Positions 41,186 through 51,028 of a stretch of DNA of 64,000 bases are shown piece by piece. The DNA is from Micromonospora sediminimaris (GTDB lineage: Bacteria > Actinomycetota > Actinomycetes > Mycobacteriales > Micromonosporaceae): contig FOLJ01000012.1 of NCBI GenBank assembly GCA_900112325.1, positions 62,001-126,000 on the forward strand, read 5' to 3'. A program made the translations under genes and the position numbers. The notes under the pieces are model-generated. The model ran no database searches. It was not told the origin of the DNA and saw only the letters and a list, made by a program, of their open reading frames with translations. How positions within the stretch are numbered: position 1 is the stretch's first letter; each line of letters begins with the position of its first letter.

Positions 41186-42631
41186 TCAGCGCACGTGGGA
41201 CACCGGGCCGATCAGCGAATCGGCCGGCCCGGCGGATCCCGCCCGGTACTCCTGTAGCGGCACCGCACCGGCCTTCCAGGCGGCCAGCACCGGCTCCACG
41301 ATGCGCCAGCACTCCTCGGCGACGTCGCCGCGAACCGACAGGGTCGGATCGCCGTCGAAGGCACCGCGCAGCACCTCGCCGTACGCGGGCAGGTCGCCGG
41401 GGCCGAAGTCCGCCGTCAGGTTCGCCTGTTCCAACTCGAAGGGATTCCCGGGACCGTTGATGTTGAGATCCAGGCCGAGCCGATCGGGTCCGAAGCCGAT
41501 TCGGAGCCGGTCGGGCCGTTCGTAGCCGGTCAATCCGTCGGGCACCCGGGTCGGCTGCTTGAAGGTGATGATCGCCTCCTTGCGTACGGCGTCCACCGCC
41601 TTGCCTGAGCGCAGCCGGAACGGCACTCCCGCCCAGCGCCAGTTGTCCACCGTGACCGCAAGTTCCGCGAGCGTTTCCGTGCCCCGCGCGGGATCGACAC
41701 CGGGCTCGTCGGCGTAGTTCGGCAGCCGCCGCCCGTCGATCTCTCCCGCGGTGTACCGGCCCCGCCGGCTGGCCACCGCCGGATCGTCGTGCCACAGCCG
41801 GGTGGCCCGCAGCACCTGCGCCTGGCGTCCCCGCAGTTCCTCGGCCCGCAGCGTCGGCGGCGGATCCATGGCGAGCAGGGCCAGCACCTGGAGCAGGTGG
41901 GACTGCACCATGTCCACCAGCGCCCCGGCACGGTCGTAGTAGCCCGCCCGCCCTTCCAGGCCGAGCGTCTCGTCGAAGACGATGTCCACGCAGGCCACGT
42001 GCGACGAGTTGAGTACGGGCTCGAAGATCCGGTTGGCGAAGCGCAGGCCGAGCAGGTTGAGCACCGTCGACTTGCCGAGGAAGTGGTCGATCCGGTGGAC
42101 CTGGCCCTCCGGTACGAGGGTTGCCAGCAGTTCGTTCAGCGAGCGGGCCGAGATCCGATCGACTCCGAAGGGCTTCTCCAGCATCAGCCGGGTGCCAGGA
42201 GGCACACCGATCCGGGCCAGCGCGGCGGCCGAGCGGGCCGTCACCAGCGGCGGCAGCGCAAAGAAGATCACCAACGGCCCGGTGCAGCAGCCCAGCAGCG
42301 ACCGCAGGTCCTCCTCGCGCGTCACGTCGGCCGGCACGTAGCGGGTCTGCTGGATCACCTCGGACTCCACCGGACCCACCGCGCCGACGGTGCCGAAGGA
42401 GTCGGCCACCCGGCGCCGCCAGCGCTCGTCGTCCCAGCCGTCCATACCGCTGCCGATCAGCCGCAACCCGGGCACAGCTCCGGTGGCCAGCAACCGGCCG
42501 AGCCCGGGCAGCAGCAAACGCCCGGTCAGGTCACCGCTGGCGCCGAGCACCAGCAGTGTCTGCCGTACGCCGGTGGCGGCGGCGGGTTCTGCGGGGACAG
42601 CTGCGGGGGCGCTCGATGCCGGCGTCGTCAT
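41186..42631 (-). CDS. zwf: Glucose-6-phosphate 1-dehydrogenase
   Basis: 481 residues. NADP-binding GASGDLTGRLLLPGL, LEKPFG, and the active-site RIDHFLGKSTVLNLL. First step of the oxidative pentose phosphate pathway. This copy is monocistronic next to pgi rather than in an opcA/pgl operon, so it may be a second isoenzyme. ATG 42631 fits the family N-terminus; the frame extends 25 codons further. Confidence 0.92.
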   Translation of the reverse strand: MTTPASSAPAAVPAEPAAATGVRQTLLVLGASGDLTGRLLLPGLGRLLATGAVPGLRLIGSGMDGWDDERWRRRVADSFGTVGAVGPVESEVIQQTRYVPADVTREEDLRSLLGCCTGPLVIFFALPPLVTARSAAALARIGVPPGTRLMLEKPFGVDRISARSLNELLATLVPEGQVHRIDHFLGKSTVLNLLGLRFANRIFEPVLNSSHVACVDIVFDETLGLEGRAGYYDRAGALVDMVQSHLLQVLALLAMDPPPTLRAEELRGRQAQVLRATRLWHDDPAVASRRGRYTAGEIDGRRLPNYADEPGVDPARGTETLAELAVTVDNWRWAGVPFRLRSGKAVDAVRKEAIITFKQPTRVPDGLTGYERPDRLRIGFGPDRLGLDLNINGPGNPFELEQANLTADFGPGDLPAYGEVLRGAFDGDPTLSVRGDVAEECWRIVEPVLAAWKAGAVPLQEYRAGSAGPADSLIGPVSHVR

Positions 42632-42863
42632 GCCACCACCATGCCCTGTCCCGGCGACCGGCACGCACCGGACCCCGTGGACTCGCCGACTGTTCGCGCA
42701 CCGCACCCAGGTCCGTGCGGATCGTCACCCCGGTGGCGTCCGGCGATCCCACAGGTCGTGGTGTCGGGCTGGCGAGCCGATCTTCATATGGCAGTCTGGT
42801 CTCACCGGCGGCCGGGACGAGGCCGGCGGCGTGTCCGACCCCTGCGAGGAGACGATCGATCCG

Positions 42864-44498
42864 ATGGCTGCGGACGTCACCAGCACCGACGAGTGGCAGG
42901 CCCTGCGCAAGCACGCCGACGAGATCCGCGGGACACACCTGCGGGACCTGTTCGCCACCGATCACGAACGGGGCCGGCGGCTGACGGTCGAGGTGGCCGA
43001 CCTCTACGTCGACTACAGCAAGAACCTGGTCACCGACGAGACGTTGCGCCTGCTGACCGCCCTGGCCGAGCGGGTCGGGCTGACCGACCGGATCGCCGCC
43101 ATGTTCGCCGGTGCCCACATCAACGGCACCGAGGATCGCGCGGTGCTGCACACCGCGCTGCGGCTGCCGTCCAGCGCCACGCTCACCGTCGACGGGCAGG
43201 ACGTGGCAGCCGACGTGCACGCGGTACGGCAACGGATGGCCGAGTTCGCCGAGAAGGTGCGCTCCGGGCAGTGGCGCGGGCACACCGGCGAGCGGATCCG
43301 CACCGTGGTCAACATCGGTATCGGCGGCTCCGACCTGGGGCCGGTGATGGCGTACGAAGCGTTGAAGGCGTACCGCGACGGCGGTCTGAGCTGCCGCTTC
43401 GTGTCGAACATCGATCCCACCGACATTCACGACACCACCGCTGATCTGGACCCGGCCACCACGTTGTTCGTGGTGGTGTCGAAGACCTTCTCCACGCAGG
43501 AGACCCTGGCCAACGCTGAGCAGGCCCGGCGCTGGCTGCTGGCCGGCCTCGACGCCGATGCCGACGCGGTGGCCCGCCACTTCGTCGCGGTCAGCACCAA
43601 CGCCCAGCGGGTGGCGGACTTCGGCATCGACCCGGCCAACATGTTCGGCTTCTGGGACTGGGTCGGCGGCCGGTACTCGCTGCCGTCTGCGGTGGGACTG
43701 TCGGTGATGCTGTCCATCGGGCCGGCGCGCTTCGACGAGATGCTGGCCGGCTACCACGCCGTGGACGAGCACTTCCGTACCGCGCCGCTGGCAGCCAACG
43801 CGCCGGTCCTGCTCGGCCTGCTCAACGTCTGGTACACCAACTTCCTGGGCGCGCAGACCCATGCGGTGCTGCCGTACTCGCAGTACCTGCACCGGTTCCC
43901 CGCCTACCTGCAACAGCTGACCATGGAGAGCAACGGCAAGTCGGTCCGCACCGACGGGCAGCCCGTGTCGTACGACACCGGGGAGATCTTCTGGGGCGAG
44001 CCCGGGACCAACGGCCAGCACGCCTTCTACCAACTGCTGCACCAGGGCACCCGGCTGGTGCCGGCGGACTTCATCGCCTTCAGCGAGCCCAACCACGACA
44101 TCGGCGACATGCACGACCTGTTCATGTCGAACTTCTTCGCCCAGACCGCAGCCCTGGCCTTCGGTCGGACCGCCGAGCAGGTCGCGGCCGAGGGGACTGC
44201 CGCCGACCTCGTGCCGCACCGGGTGATGGCCGGCAACCACCCGACCACGTCGATCGTGGCCGACCGACTCACCCCGGCCACGCTCGGGCAACTCGTCGCC
44301 CTCTACGAGCACATCGTGCTCACCGAGGGCGCGATCTGGGACATCAACCCGTTCGACCAGTGGGGTGTCGAGCTGGGCAAGGTGATGGCCAACCAGCTCG
44401 CTCCGCTGCTCACCGGCGACCAGGCCGACCTGACCGAACTGGACTCCTCCACCGCCGCCCTGATCCGGCGCTACCGCGTCCAGCGCCAGCGGGACTGA
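42864..44498 (+). CDS. pgi: Glucose-6-phosphate isomerase
   Basis: 544 residues, standard length. NIGIGGSDLGP, signature LLNVWYTNFLGAQTHAVLPY, QLTMESNGKSV and catalytic region GNHPTTS. Interconverts glucose-6-P and fructose-6-P. Divergent from zwf with 232 bp between, so the two enzymes at the glucose-6-P branch point share a control region. ATG 42864 with GAGGAG upstream. Confidence 0.96.
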   Translation: MAADVTSTDEWQALRKHADEIRGTHLRDLFATDHERGRRLTVEVADLYVDYSKNLVTDETLRLLTALAERVGLTDRIAAMFAGAHINGTEDRAVLHTALRLPSSATLTVDGQDVAADVHAVRQRMAEFAEKVRSGQWRGHTGERIRTVVNIGIGGSDLGPVMAYEALKAYRDGGLSCRFVSNIDPTDIHDTTADLDPATTLFVVVSKTFSTQETLANAEQARRWLLAGLDADADAVARHFVAVSTNAQRVADFGIDPANMFGFWDWVGGRYSLPSAVGLSVMLSIGPARFDEMLAGYHAVDEHFRTAPLAANAPVLLGLLNVWYTNFLGAQTHAVLPYSQYLHRFPAYLQQLTMESNGKSVRTDGQPVSYDTGEIFWGEPGTNGQHAFYQLLHQGTRLVPADFIAFSEPNHDIGDMHDLFMSNFFAQTAALAFGRTAEQVAAEGTAADLVPHRVMAGNHPTTSIVADRLTPATLGQLVALYEHIVLTEGAIWDINPFDQWGVELGKVMANQLAPLLTGDQADLTELDSSTAALIRRYRVQRQRD

Positions 44499-44529
44499 GC
44501 CCGGGAACCGTCCGAACGCTGCGTGAGCC

Positions 44530-45774
44530 GTGACTGGCCTGAGCGTCGAGGAGGCGATCACCCGCGCCCACCAGGAGGAGTGGGCGCGGGTGGTCGCCAG
44601 CCTCGCGCGCCGCTTCGGTGACCTCGATGTCGCCGAGGACGCGACGGCCGAGGCGTTCGTGGCGGCCGTCGAACGGTGGCCGCGCGAGGGCGTACCACCC
44701 AGTCCCGGCGGTTGGCTCGCCACCACCGCCACCCGCAGGGCAATCGATCGACTCCGTCGCGAGTCGCAGCGCGAGGCCAAGCACCGGGCGGCCCGGATCG
44801 TCCACGACGACTCCCCGGCCGAGCCGACCGGCGCGGTCGAGGACGACCGGCTCAGGCTGGTCTTCACCTGCTGCCACCCGGCGCTCGCGATGCAGGCCCG
44901 GGTGGCGCTGACGCTGCGCCTGCTCGGCGGCCTCACCGTCGGCGAGATCGCCCGCGCCTTCCTGGTTCAGGAGACCACGATGGCGCGACGGATCACCCGC
45001 GCCAAGGTGAAGATCAAGGCGGCACACATTCCCTACCGGGTGCCCTCGCCCGACGACATCCGCGAACGGCTCGTCGGTGTGCTCGCGGTCGTCTACCTCG
45101 TCTTCGACGAGGGCTACCTCGCCAGCGCGGGGGACGAGGCGGTACGCGTCGACCTCAGCGACGAGGCGATCCGCCTCGGCCGGCTGCTCCGGACCCTTCT
45201 CCCTCACGACGGTGAGGTGGCCGGCCTGCTCGCCCTGATGCTGCTCACCGACGCCCGACGATCGGCGCGCGTGTCCCGCACCCGGGAGCTGGTGACCCTC
45301 GATGAGCAGGACCGCACCGCCTGGGACCGCGATCGGATCGCCGAGGGCAACGCGCTGCTCCACGAACGGATCAAGGTGGTGGCCGCCGGCGGTGACCCAC
45401 CCGGGCCCTACCAGTTGCAGGCCGCGATCAACGCGGTCCACACGAATGCCCCCTCCAGCCGGGAAACCGACTGGTCCAGCCTCCTCGCCCTCTACGACCA
45501 GCTGACGCTGCTCGACCCCTCGCCGATCGTGCGGCTCAACCGGGCGGTCGCCGTCGCCGAGGTCGGCGGCCCCGCGGTCGGCCTCGCTGAGATCGAACCA
45601 CTCGTCGCGGCCCTCGACGGCTACCACGCCTTCCACGCCGCCCGAGCCGACCTGCTGCGACGGCTCGGACGCGACGGCGACGCACGGGTGGCGTACGACC
45701 GGGCCATCGGTCTTGCCGGCAACCCCGCCGAACGGGCCTATCTCACCCGCCGCCGCGACCTGCTCGCCGGTTGA
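44530..45774 (+). CDS. ECF42-type RNA polymerase sigma factor
   Basis: 414 residues. Sigma-2 and sigma-4 regions in the first 175 residues with the group hallmark FTCCHPAL and the following LLGGLTVGEIARAFLVQETTMARR, then a 230-residue TPR-like C-terminal extension. ECF42 factors have no classical anti-sigma factor and sit next to DGPF-domain proteins, as here. GTG start. The trigger is unknown. Confidence 0.92.
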   Translation: MTGLSVEEAITRAHQEEWARVVASLARRFGDLDVAEDATAEAFVAAVERWPREGVPPSPGGWLATTATRRAIDRLRRESQREAKHRAARIVHDDSPAEPTGAVEDDRLRLVFTCCHPALAMQARVALTLRLLGGLTVGEIARAFLVQETTMARRITRAKVKIKAAHIPYRVPSPDDIRERLVGVLAVVYLVFDEGYLASAGDEAVRVDLSDEAIRLGRLLRTLLPHDGEVAGLLALMLLTDARRSARVSRTRELVTLDEQDRTAWDRDRIAEGNALLHERIKVVAAGGDPPGPYQLQAAINAVHTNAPSSRETDWSSLLALYDQLTLLDPSPIVRLNRAVAVAEVGGPAVGLAEIEPLVAALDGYHAFHAARADLLRRLGRDGDARVAYDRAIGLAGNPAERAYLTRRRDLLAG

Positions 45775-45878
45775 CCGGTGGGAAAAATCTTCTGGCACCT
45801 TGTCGGATGGGCGGCGGGTCGCTCGTAGATGAGGTGAGAGGCGGCCGGAGAAGGCCGCCGGGACATGGGAGCTATGCG

Positions 45879-46253
45879 ATGGCGCGGTACTTGATCTCGT
45901 TCAACGATGGCGCGATGGACCACATCCCCGACGAGGATTGGCCCGACGTGGGCAAGGCCGCGCACGCGGTGACCCAGGAGGCCGTGAACGCCGGGGTGTT
46001 CGTGTTCGGCGCCGGACTGCAACGGCAGCGGGCGAGCGTCGTGGCCACGGACGGGCTGGTGACCGATGGCCCGTACCCGGAGACCAAGGAGGTCATCGGC
46101 GGATTCATGGTCGTCGACGTAGCCGCACGCGAGGAGGCGCTGGCGTGGGCCGCCAAGATCGCCGTCGCCTGCCGCTGTGCGCAGGAGGTGCGGCAGCTCA
46201 TGCCGGACCCGGAAACAGACGAGATGCTCCGCCAGGCCGGCAGGCGAGGCTGA
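45879..46253 (+). CDS. YCII/DGPF-domain protein
   Basis: 124 residues with the motif VTDGPYPETKEVIGGF (DGPF-type, here DGPY). Partner of the ECF42 sigma factor 104 bp upstream by known gene association; its molecular role is not established. Confidence 0.9.
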   Translation: MARYLISFNDGAMDHIPDEDWPDVGKAAHAVTQEAVNAGVFVFGAGLQRQRASVVATDGLVTDGPYPETKEVIGGFMVVDVAAREEALAWAAKIAVACRCAQEVRQLMPDPETDEMLRQAGRRG

Positions 46254-46373
46254 TCTTCCGCCATTCGGTTGTCTTTCGGTCCGTTCTGGCCCAATGGGTC
46301 ACGTGCGGGTGTCCGGACTCCCCCCGTTGTCCGGGCACCCGCGTCACGACGACGCGACCGAGGAGCACAGCCC

Positions 46374-47432
46374 ATGCGGAGCACCATCAACAGCGCCACC
46401 GTGAGCGAGCTGGACGCCCCAGGCGAGCACGCCGACCACACCCGGCTGCTGGAGCGGACCCTGTTCGAGGTGAAGCGGGTGATCGTCGGCCAGGATCGGC
46501 TGGTGGAGCGGCTGCTGACCGCGTTGCTCGCCCGGGGCCACTGCCTGCTGGAAGGGGTGCCCGGCGTGGCCAAGACCCTCGCCGCGGAGACCCTGGCCAC
46601 GGCGGTTGGCGGCAGCTTCGCCCGGATCCAGTTCACTCCTGACCTGGTGCCGTCGGACCTGCTCGGCACCCGGATCTACCGAGCCTCGACCGAGACGTTC
46701 GACGTCGAGCTGGGGCCGGTCATGGCCAACCTGGTCCTCGCCGACGAGATCAACCGAGCCCCGGCCAAGGTGCAGTCGGCGCTGTTGGAGGTGATGGCCG
46801 AGGGACATGTCTCGATCGGTGGGCGGACATACCCGGTCCCCACCCCGTTCCTGGTGCTGGCCACCCAGAACCCGATCGAGTCCGAGGGCGTCTACCAACT
46901 GCCCGAGGCGCAACGGGACCGCTTCCTGATGAAGGTCGTGGTCGACTATCCAACCGACGACGAGGAACTGGGCATCCTCTACCGGATGGGCACCGGCACC
47001 CCGGCCGCCCGGCCGGTGCTGGACCCGACTCGGCTGGTGGCGTTGCAGGCCCGGGCCCGCGAGGTCTTCGTCCACCACGCTCTGGCCGAGTACGTCGTAC
47101 GGCTGGTGCTGGCCACCCGCGATCCGCGCCGGTTCGGGCTACCGGACGTGGCCGCGCAGCTGGCGTACGGTGCCAGCCCCCGCGCCACCCTCGGTCTGAT
47201 CGCCGCCGCCCGGGCCCTGGCGTTGCTGCGTGGCCGGGACTACGTGCTCCCCGCCGACGTACGGGAGATCGCCGGCGACGTGCTCGCCCACCGGCTGGTC
47301 CTCTCCTTCGACGCGGTCGCCGACGACGTCGACCCCGACGAACTGGTACGGCAGGTCGTCGAGGCGGTGCCGCCCCCGCAGATCGCTCCCGCCCAGGAAA
47401 CCCAGGGGCCAGGTCTGGGGACGGCGGCATGA
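46374..47432 (+). CDS. MoxR-family AAA+ ATPase
   Basis: 352 residues. Walker A EGVPGVAKT, Walker B LVLADEINRAPAK, sensor ATQNPIE and C-terminal lid. MoxR ATPases act as chaperones with the DUF58 and VWA proteins encoded right after it; here all three overlap by a few bases. ATG 46374 with AGGAG upstream. Confidence 0.92.
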   Translation: MRSTINSATVSELDAPGEHADHTRLLERTLFEVKRVIVGQDRLVERLLTALLARGHCLLEGVPGVAKTLAAETLATAVGGSFARIQFTPDLVPSDLLGTRIYRASTETFDVELGPVMANLVLADEINRAPAKVQSALLEVMAEGHVSIGGRTYPVPTPFLVLATQNPIESEGVYQLPEAQRDRFLMKVVVDYPTDDEELGILYRMGTGTPAARPVLDPTRLVALQARAREVFVHHALAEYVVRLVLATRDPRRFGLPDVAAQLAYGASPRATLGLIAAARALALLRGRDYVLPADVREIAGDVLAHRLVLSFDAVADDVDPDELVRQVVEAVPPPQIAPAQETQGPGLGTAA

Positions 47433-48411
47433 ACGAGAACGCGACGAGCCTCGGGCACCTGGCGCCGCAGCGTCGGCTGCGCCGGCTGGAACTGACCATC
47501 ACCCGCCGGCTCGACGGGTTGCTGCACGGGCAGCACCTGGGCCTGCTGCCCGGCCCGGGCAGCGAACCGGCGGGCAGTCGGGAGTATCGCCCCGGCGAGG
47601 ACGAGGTACGGCGGATGGACTGGTCGGTTACCGCGCGGACGACCGTGCCGCACGTGCGTACCGTCGACGCCGACCGGGAGCTGACCACCTGGGCGTTGGT
47701 GGACGCGACGCCCAGCATGGACTTCGGCACCGCCGAGTTGGAGAAGCGCGAGCTGGCGGTGGCGGCCGTCGCCGCCGTCGGGTTCCTCACCGCGGGCTCC
47801 GGCAACCGGCTCGGCGCGCATCTGCTCGGCGACGCCGGAGTGCGCCGCTTCCCCGCCCGCACCGGCCGGTATCACCTGCTCAGCCTGCTGCGCACCCTGT
47901 TGGAGGTGCCACGCGGCCGGCCGGCCAGCGACCCCGTGCCGCTGGCCGAGGCCATCGACGGGTTGCGCCGGTCGGCCGGCCGTCGCGGGCTGGCGGTGGT
48001 CGTCTCCGACTTCCTGGATGGCCTGCCCGACGAGGGGGTGGCCGGTGCCGGAGGCCGCCCCCCGGACTGGGAGCGACCGCTACGGCGGCTGGCCGCGCGG
48101 CACCAGGTGCTCGCGGTCGAGGTCCGCGATCCGCGCGAGCTGGAGCTGCCCGACGTCGGCCTGATCACGTTGCTCGACCCGGAGAGCGGGCGACGGCGCG
48201 AGGTCGCACCGGCAGCCGCCGGCTGCGCGACCGTTACGCGGCGGCCGCCGCCGCGCAACGGCTGGCCGTGGCGCGGGCGCTGCGCCGGGCCGGCGCGGCG
48301 CAGCTCCCGCTGAGCACCGACCGGGACTGGATCGCCGACATCGTCCGGCACGTCCACGCCCAGCGCCGGCTGGCCCGGGCGACCCGACCGACGAACGGAG
48401 GCGCCGCGTGA
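47429..48411 (+). pseudogene. DUF58 protein gene with a one-base frameshift
   Basis: Codons from 47429 read a normal DUF58 protein (SREYRPGEDEVRRMDWSVTARTT, a VDATPSM strand) as far as GRRREV at about 48205. The family's C-terminal part (TGSRRLRDRYAAAAAAQR to the end) continues in another frame up to the TGA at 48409-48411. One missing base near 48203-48210 explains it; the total length, 983 nt, is one short of whole codons. In the uncorrected frame the protein ends at 48313 with an unrelated tail. The stop in the restored frame overlaps the next GTG, as expected of the intact operon. Either a sequencing error or a recent mutation. Confidence 0.85.
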
Positions 48412-49358
48412 GCTGGGAGTCCCCCGAACGGCTGTGGCTGTTGGCCGGGGTTGCCGCCCTGGTGGTCGGGTACCTGCTGCGTCAGCGCCGACACAGCCGG
48501 TACGCCGTGCGGTTCACCAACCTGCGCCTGCTGGACAAGGTGGCGCCCACCCGCCCGGCGTGGCGCCGGCACGTACCGGCCGGGCTGTTCGTCGCGATGC
48601 TGGCGCTGCTGGTGGTCGGCTTCGCCCGCCCGACCGACGAGGTACGGGTGCCCCGGGAACGGGCCACCGTCATCGTGGCCGTCGACGTGTCCCGGTCCAT
48701 GCTCGCCGACGACGTACCGCCGGACCGGCTGCTCGCGGCCCGGGAAGCGGCCCGCGAGTTCGTGGCCGACCTGCCGGCGGAGTTCAACGTCGGGCTGGTG
48801 GCCTTCGCCGGCAGCGCGTCGGTGCTGGTCGCACCGGGCGGCGACCGGGAGTCGGTCACCGCCGGCATCGACCAGCTCGACGAGGGTGTCACCGGCCTAC
48901 AGGGAACGGCGATCGGCGAGGCCATCCACGCCTCGCTGGAATCGATCCGCACCCTGGACGCGCAGGCCGCCGAGGATCCGCCGCCGGCACGGGTGGTGGT
49001 GCTCTCCGACGGGGCGAACACCTCGGGACGGGAACCGGCGCAGGCTGCCGCCGACGCGGTGCAGGCGGGCGTACCTGTCGACACCATCTCCTTCGGTACG
49101 CTCGACGGCCGCATCGGTGGCGGCCAGTCGGTCCCGGTCGACGGGGAGACCCTGCGCGCCGTGGCCGAGCAGGCCGGCGGGGGCTACTACGAGGCGGGCA
49201 GTGGCGACGAGTTACGTGCTGCGTACTCCGACATCGGCTCGTCGGTCGGTCACCGGCTGGAGCGCCAGGACGTGTCGGCGCGGTTCATCGGCGCCGGCCT
49301 GGTGCTCGCCCTGCTGGCCGCCGCCGGCTCCCTGTTCTGGTTCTCCCGACTGCCCTGA
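48408..49358 (+). CDS. VWA-domain membrane protein (BatA-like)
   Basis: 316 residues. Two N-terminal helices, a von Willebrand A domain with MIDAS motif DVSRSM (about 93-98), and a C-terminal membrane helix. Third member of the MoxR-DUF58-VWA set; the VWA domain is probably membrane-held. GTG start overlaps the DUF58 stop. Confidence 0.9.
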   Translation: MSWESPERLWLLAGVAALVVGYLLRQRRHSRYAVRFTNLRLLDKVAPTRPAWRRHVPAGLFVAMLALLVVGFARPTDEVRVPRERATVIVAVDVSRSMLADDVPPDRLLAAREAAREFVADLPAEFNVGLVAFAGSASVLVAPGGDRESVTAGIDQLDEGVTGLQGTAIGEAIHASLESIRTLDAQAAEDPPPARVVVLSDGANTSGREPAQAAADAVQAGVPVDTISFGTLDGRIGGGQSVPVDGETLRAVAEQAGGGYYEAGSGDELRAAYSDIGSSVGHRLERQDVSARFIGAGLVLALLAAAGSLFWFSRLP

Positions 49359-49395
49359 CGGCCGTCCTACGGACCTCTTCGAGGAGGGACATCGC

Positions 49396-50325
49396 ATGCA
49401 CAGCACGATTCCGGGGTTGGGTGAGCCGCGCGGACCACGCTTCGTCTCGCCTGCCCTGTCGACCGACGATCAGCCGACCGGGTCCACTCCCGTCGCGCCG
49501 ATCCCGGGCGCGCTGACCGGGCCCGACGACCCGGCACACGGCCTGGCGGACCAGAGCGCGGAAGCGGACTCCGGTGCGTCGCGCTGGCCCCGGCTGCTGC
49601 TGGCCGGGTTGGCCGTGGTGGCGGTGTCGGCTGGCGCCGGCGGCGTCGCCGGGCACCTCACCGCCGGCGACACACCGGCAGCCGACCCGGGAGCCGCGCC
49701 GGCCGGTGCGACCGGAAGTACGACCGCCGACCTGGTCACCGCCGCCGACCAGGTGCTCGCCGGGGTGGTGTCGGTGCGGGTGACCAGCGGCGGCCGAGGT
49801 GCCTCCGGATCCGGGTTCCTGATCGACGAGCGGGGGCATGTGGTGACCAACAGCCATGTGGTGGCCGGCGGGGACACCTTCCAGGTGGTCGGCCGGGACG
49901 GCCGTCGGCTCACCGCACGGTTGGTCGGCCGTGACCCGGGTACCGACATCGCCGTGCTGCGGGTCGATCCCGGCAACGCGCTGCGCCCGCTACCGCTGGC
50001 CTCGGCCGGCCGGACCCGGGTCGGTGAGCCGGTGCTCGCCGTCGGCTCGCCGCTCGGACTCTCCGGCACGGTGACCGCCGGAATCGTCAGCGCGCTGGAC
50101 CGGCCCGTCCGGCTCGGCGGTGGCGCCCGGCAGCCAGCGGTGCAGACCGACGCGTCCATCAACCCCGGAAACTCCGGCGGCCCACTGGTAAACGGTCGGG
50201 GCGAGGTGGTGGGCGTGAACACCGCTATCGCCACGCTGGAGGGCAGCGGCAACATCGGGATCGGTTTCGCCATCCCGGTGGAGCGGGCAGCTCAGGTGGC
50301 GCAGGGGCTGATCGCGAGGGGATAA
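49396..50325 (+). CDS. Membrane-anchored HtrA-like serine protease without PDZ
   Basis: 309 residues. Cytosolic Pro-rich segment, one membrane helix (about 65-85), then a trypsin-like domain with His in TNSHVV, Asp in GTDIAVLRV and Ser in INPGNSGGPLV. The chain ends right after the protease domain, so there is no PDZ domain. Followed by an OmpR-type two-component system, suggesting an envelope-stress unit. ATG 49396. Confidence 0.9.
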   Translation: MHSTIPGLGEPRGPRFVSPALSTDDQPTGSTPVAPIPGALTGPDDPAHGLADQSAEADSGASRWPRLLLAGLAVVAVSAGAGGVAGHLTAGDTPAADPGAAPAGATGSTTADLVTAADQVLAGVVSVRVTSGGRGASGSGFLIDERGHVVTNSHVVAGGDTFQVVGRDGRRLTARLVGRDPGTDIAVLRVDPGNALRPLPLASAGRTRVGEPVLAVGSPLGLSGTVTAGIVSALDRPVRLGGGARQPAVQTDASINPGNSGGPLVNGRGEVVGVNTAIATLEGSGNIGIGFAIPVERAAQVAQGLIARG

Positions 50326-50332
50326 CTGACAG

Positions 50333-51028
50333 ATGCGGCTGCTCGTGGTGGAGGACGAAGAGGATCTGGCCGGCGCGTTGCGGGTCGGGCTGGCCCGCGC
50401 CGGCTACGCCGTCGATCTCGCCGCCGACGCGGCGCAGGCGTACGACCTGCTGCTGGTCAACGCGTACGACCTGATGCTGCTCGACGTCAATCTGCCCGAT
50501 GGCGACGGGTTCGCGCTGTGCCGGGCGATCCGCTCCGGCGCGGTCGAGGTGGCCGGTGGGCGGGATCTTCGGGTGCTGATGCTCACCGCCCGCGGTGCCT
50601 TGACCGACCGGGTCCGTGGCCTGGACGAGGGCGCCGACGACTACCTGGTGAAGCCGTTCGCGCTTGTCGAGTTGCTGGCGCGGGTGCGGGCGCTGCTGCG
50701 CCGGGACACCGGCGGTACCGGGGTGGTCCTCACCGTGGGCGCGTTGACCCTGGACGTGGCGCGGCAGGAGGCCCGGCGGGGCAGCCGTCAGCTGCACCTG
50801 ACCCGGAAGGAGTTCGGCGTCCTGGAGTACCTGATGACCCGTCCCGGGCGGGTGGTGCCGGCCGAGGAGTTGCTGGAGCACGTCTGGGACGCCAACGCCG
50901 ACCCGTTCACCGAGACCGTCCGGGTCACCGTGGGTACGCTGCGGCGCAAACTCAGCGGTGGCGGCGACGCCCCGGCGATCGAGACGGTCGTCGGACGCGG
51001 CTACCGGCTGCGGGAGGTGCTGGCATGA
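50333..51028 (+). CDS. OmpR-family response regulator
   Basis: 231 residues. Intact receiver (VVEDEEDL, phospho-acceptor in LMLLDVNLP, Lys in YLVKPF) and winged helix ending VVGRGYRL. Starts 7 bp after the protease and overlaps the kinase by 4 bp. Confidence 0.93.
   Translation: MRLLVVEDEEDLAGALRVGLARAGYAVDLAADAAQAYDLLLVNAYDLMLLDVNLPDGDGFALCRAIRSGAVEVAGGRDLRVLMLTARGALTDRVRGLDEGADDYLVKPFALVELLARVRALLRRDTGGTGVVLTVGALTLDVARQEARRGSRQLHLTRKEFGVLEYLMTRPGRVVPAEELLEHVWDANADPFTETVRVTVGTLRRKLSGGGDAPAIETVVGRGYRLREVLA

Noticed and set aside
42531..44936. 801-codon minus-strand frame over pgi
   Set aside because: Shadow of the pgi gene; no motif and codon bias opposite to real genes here.
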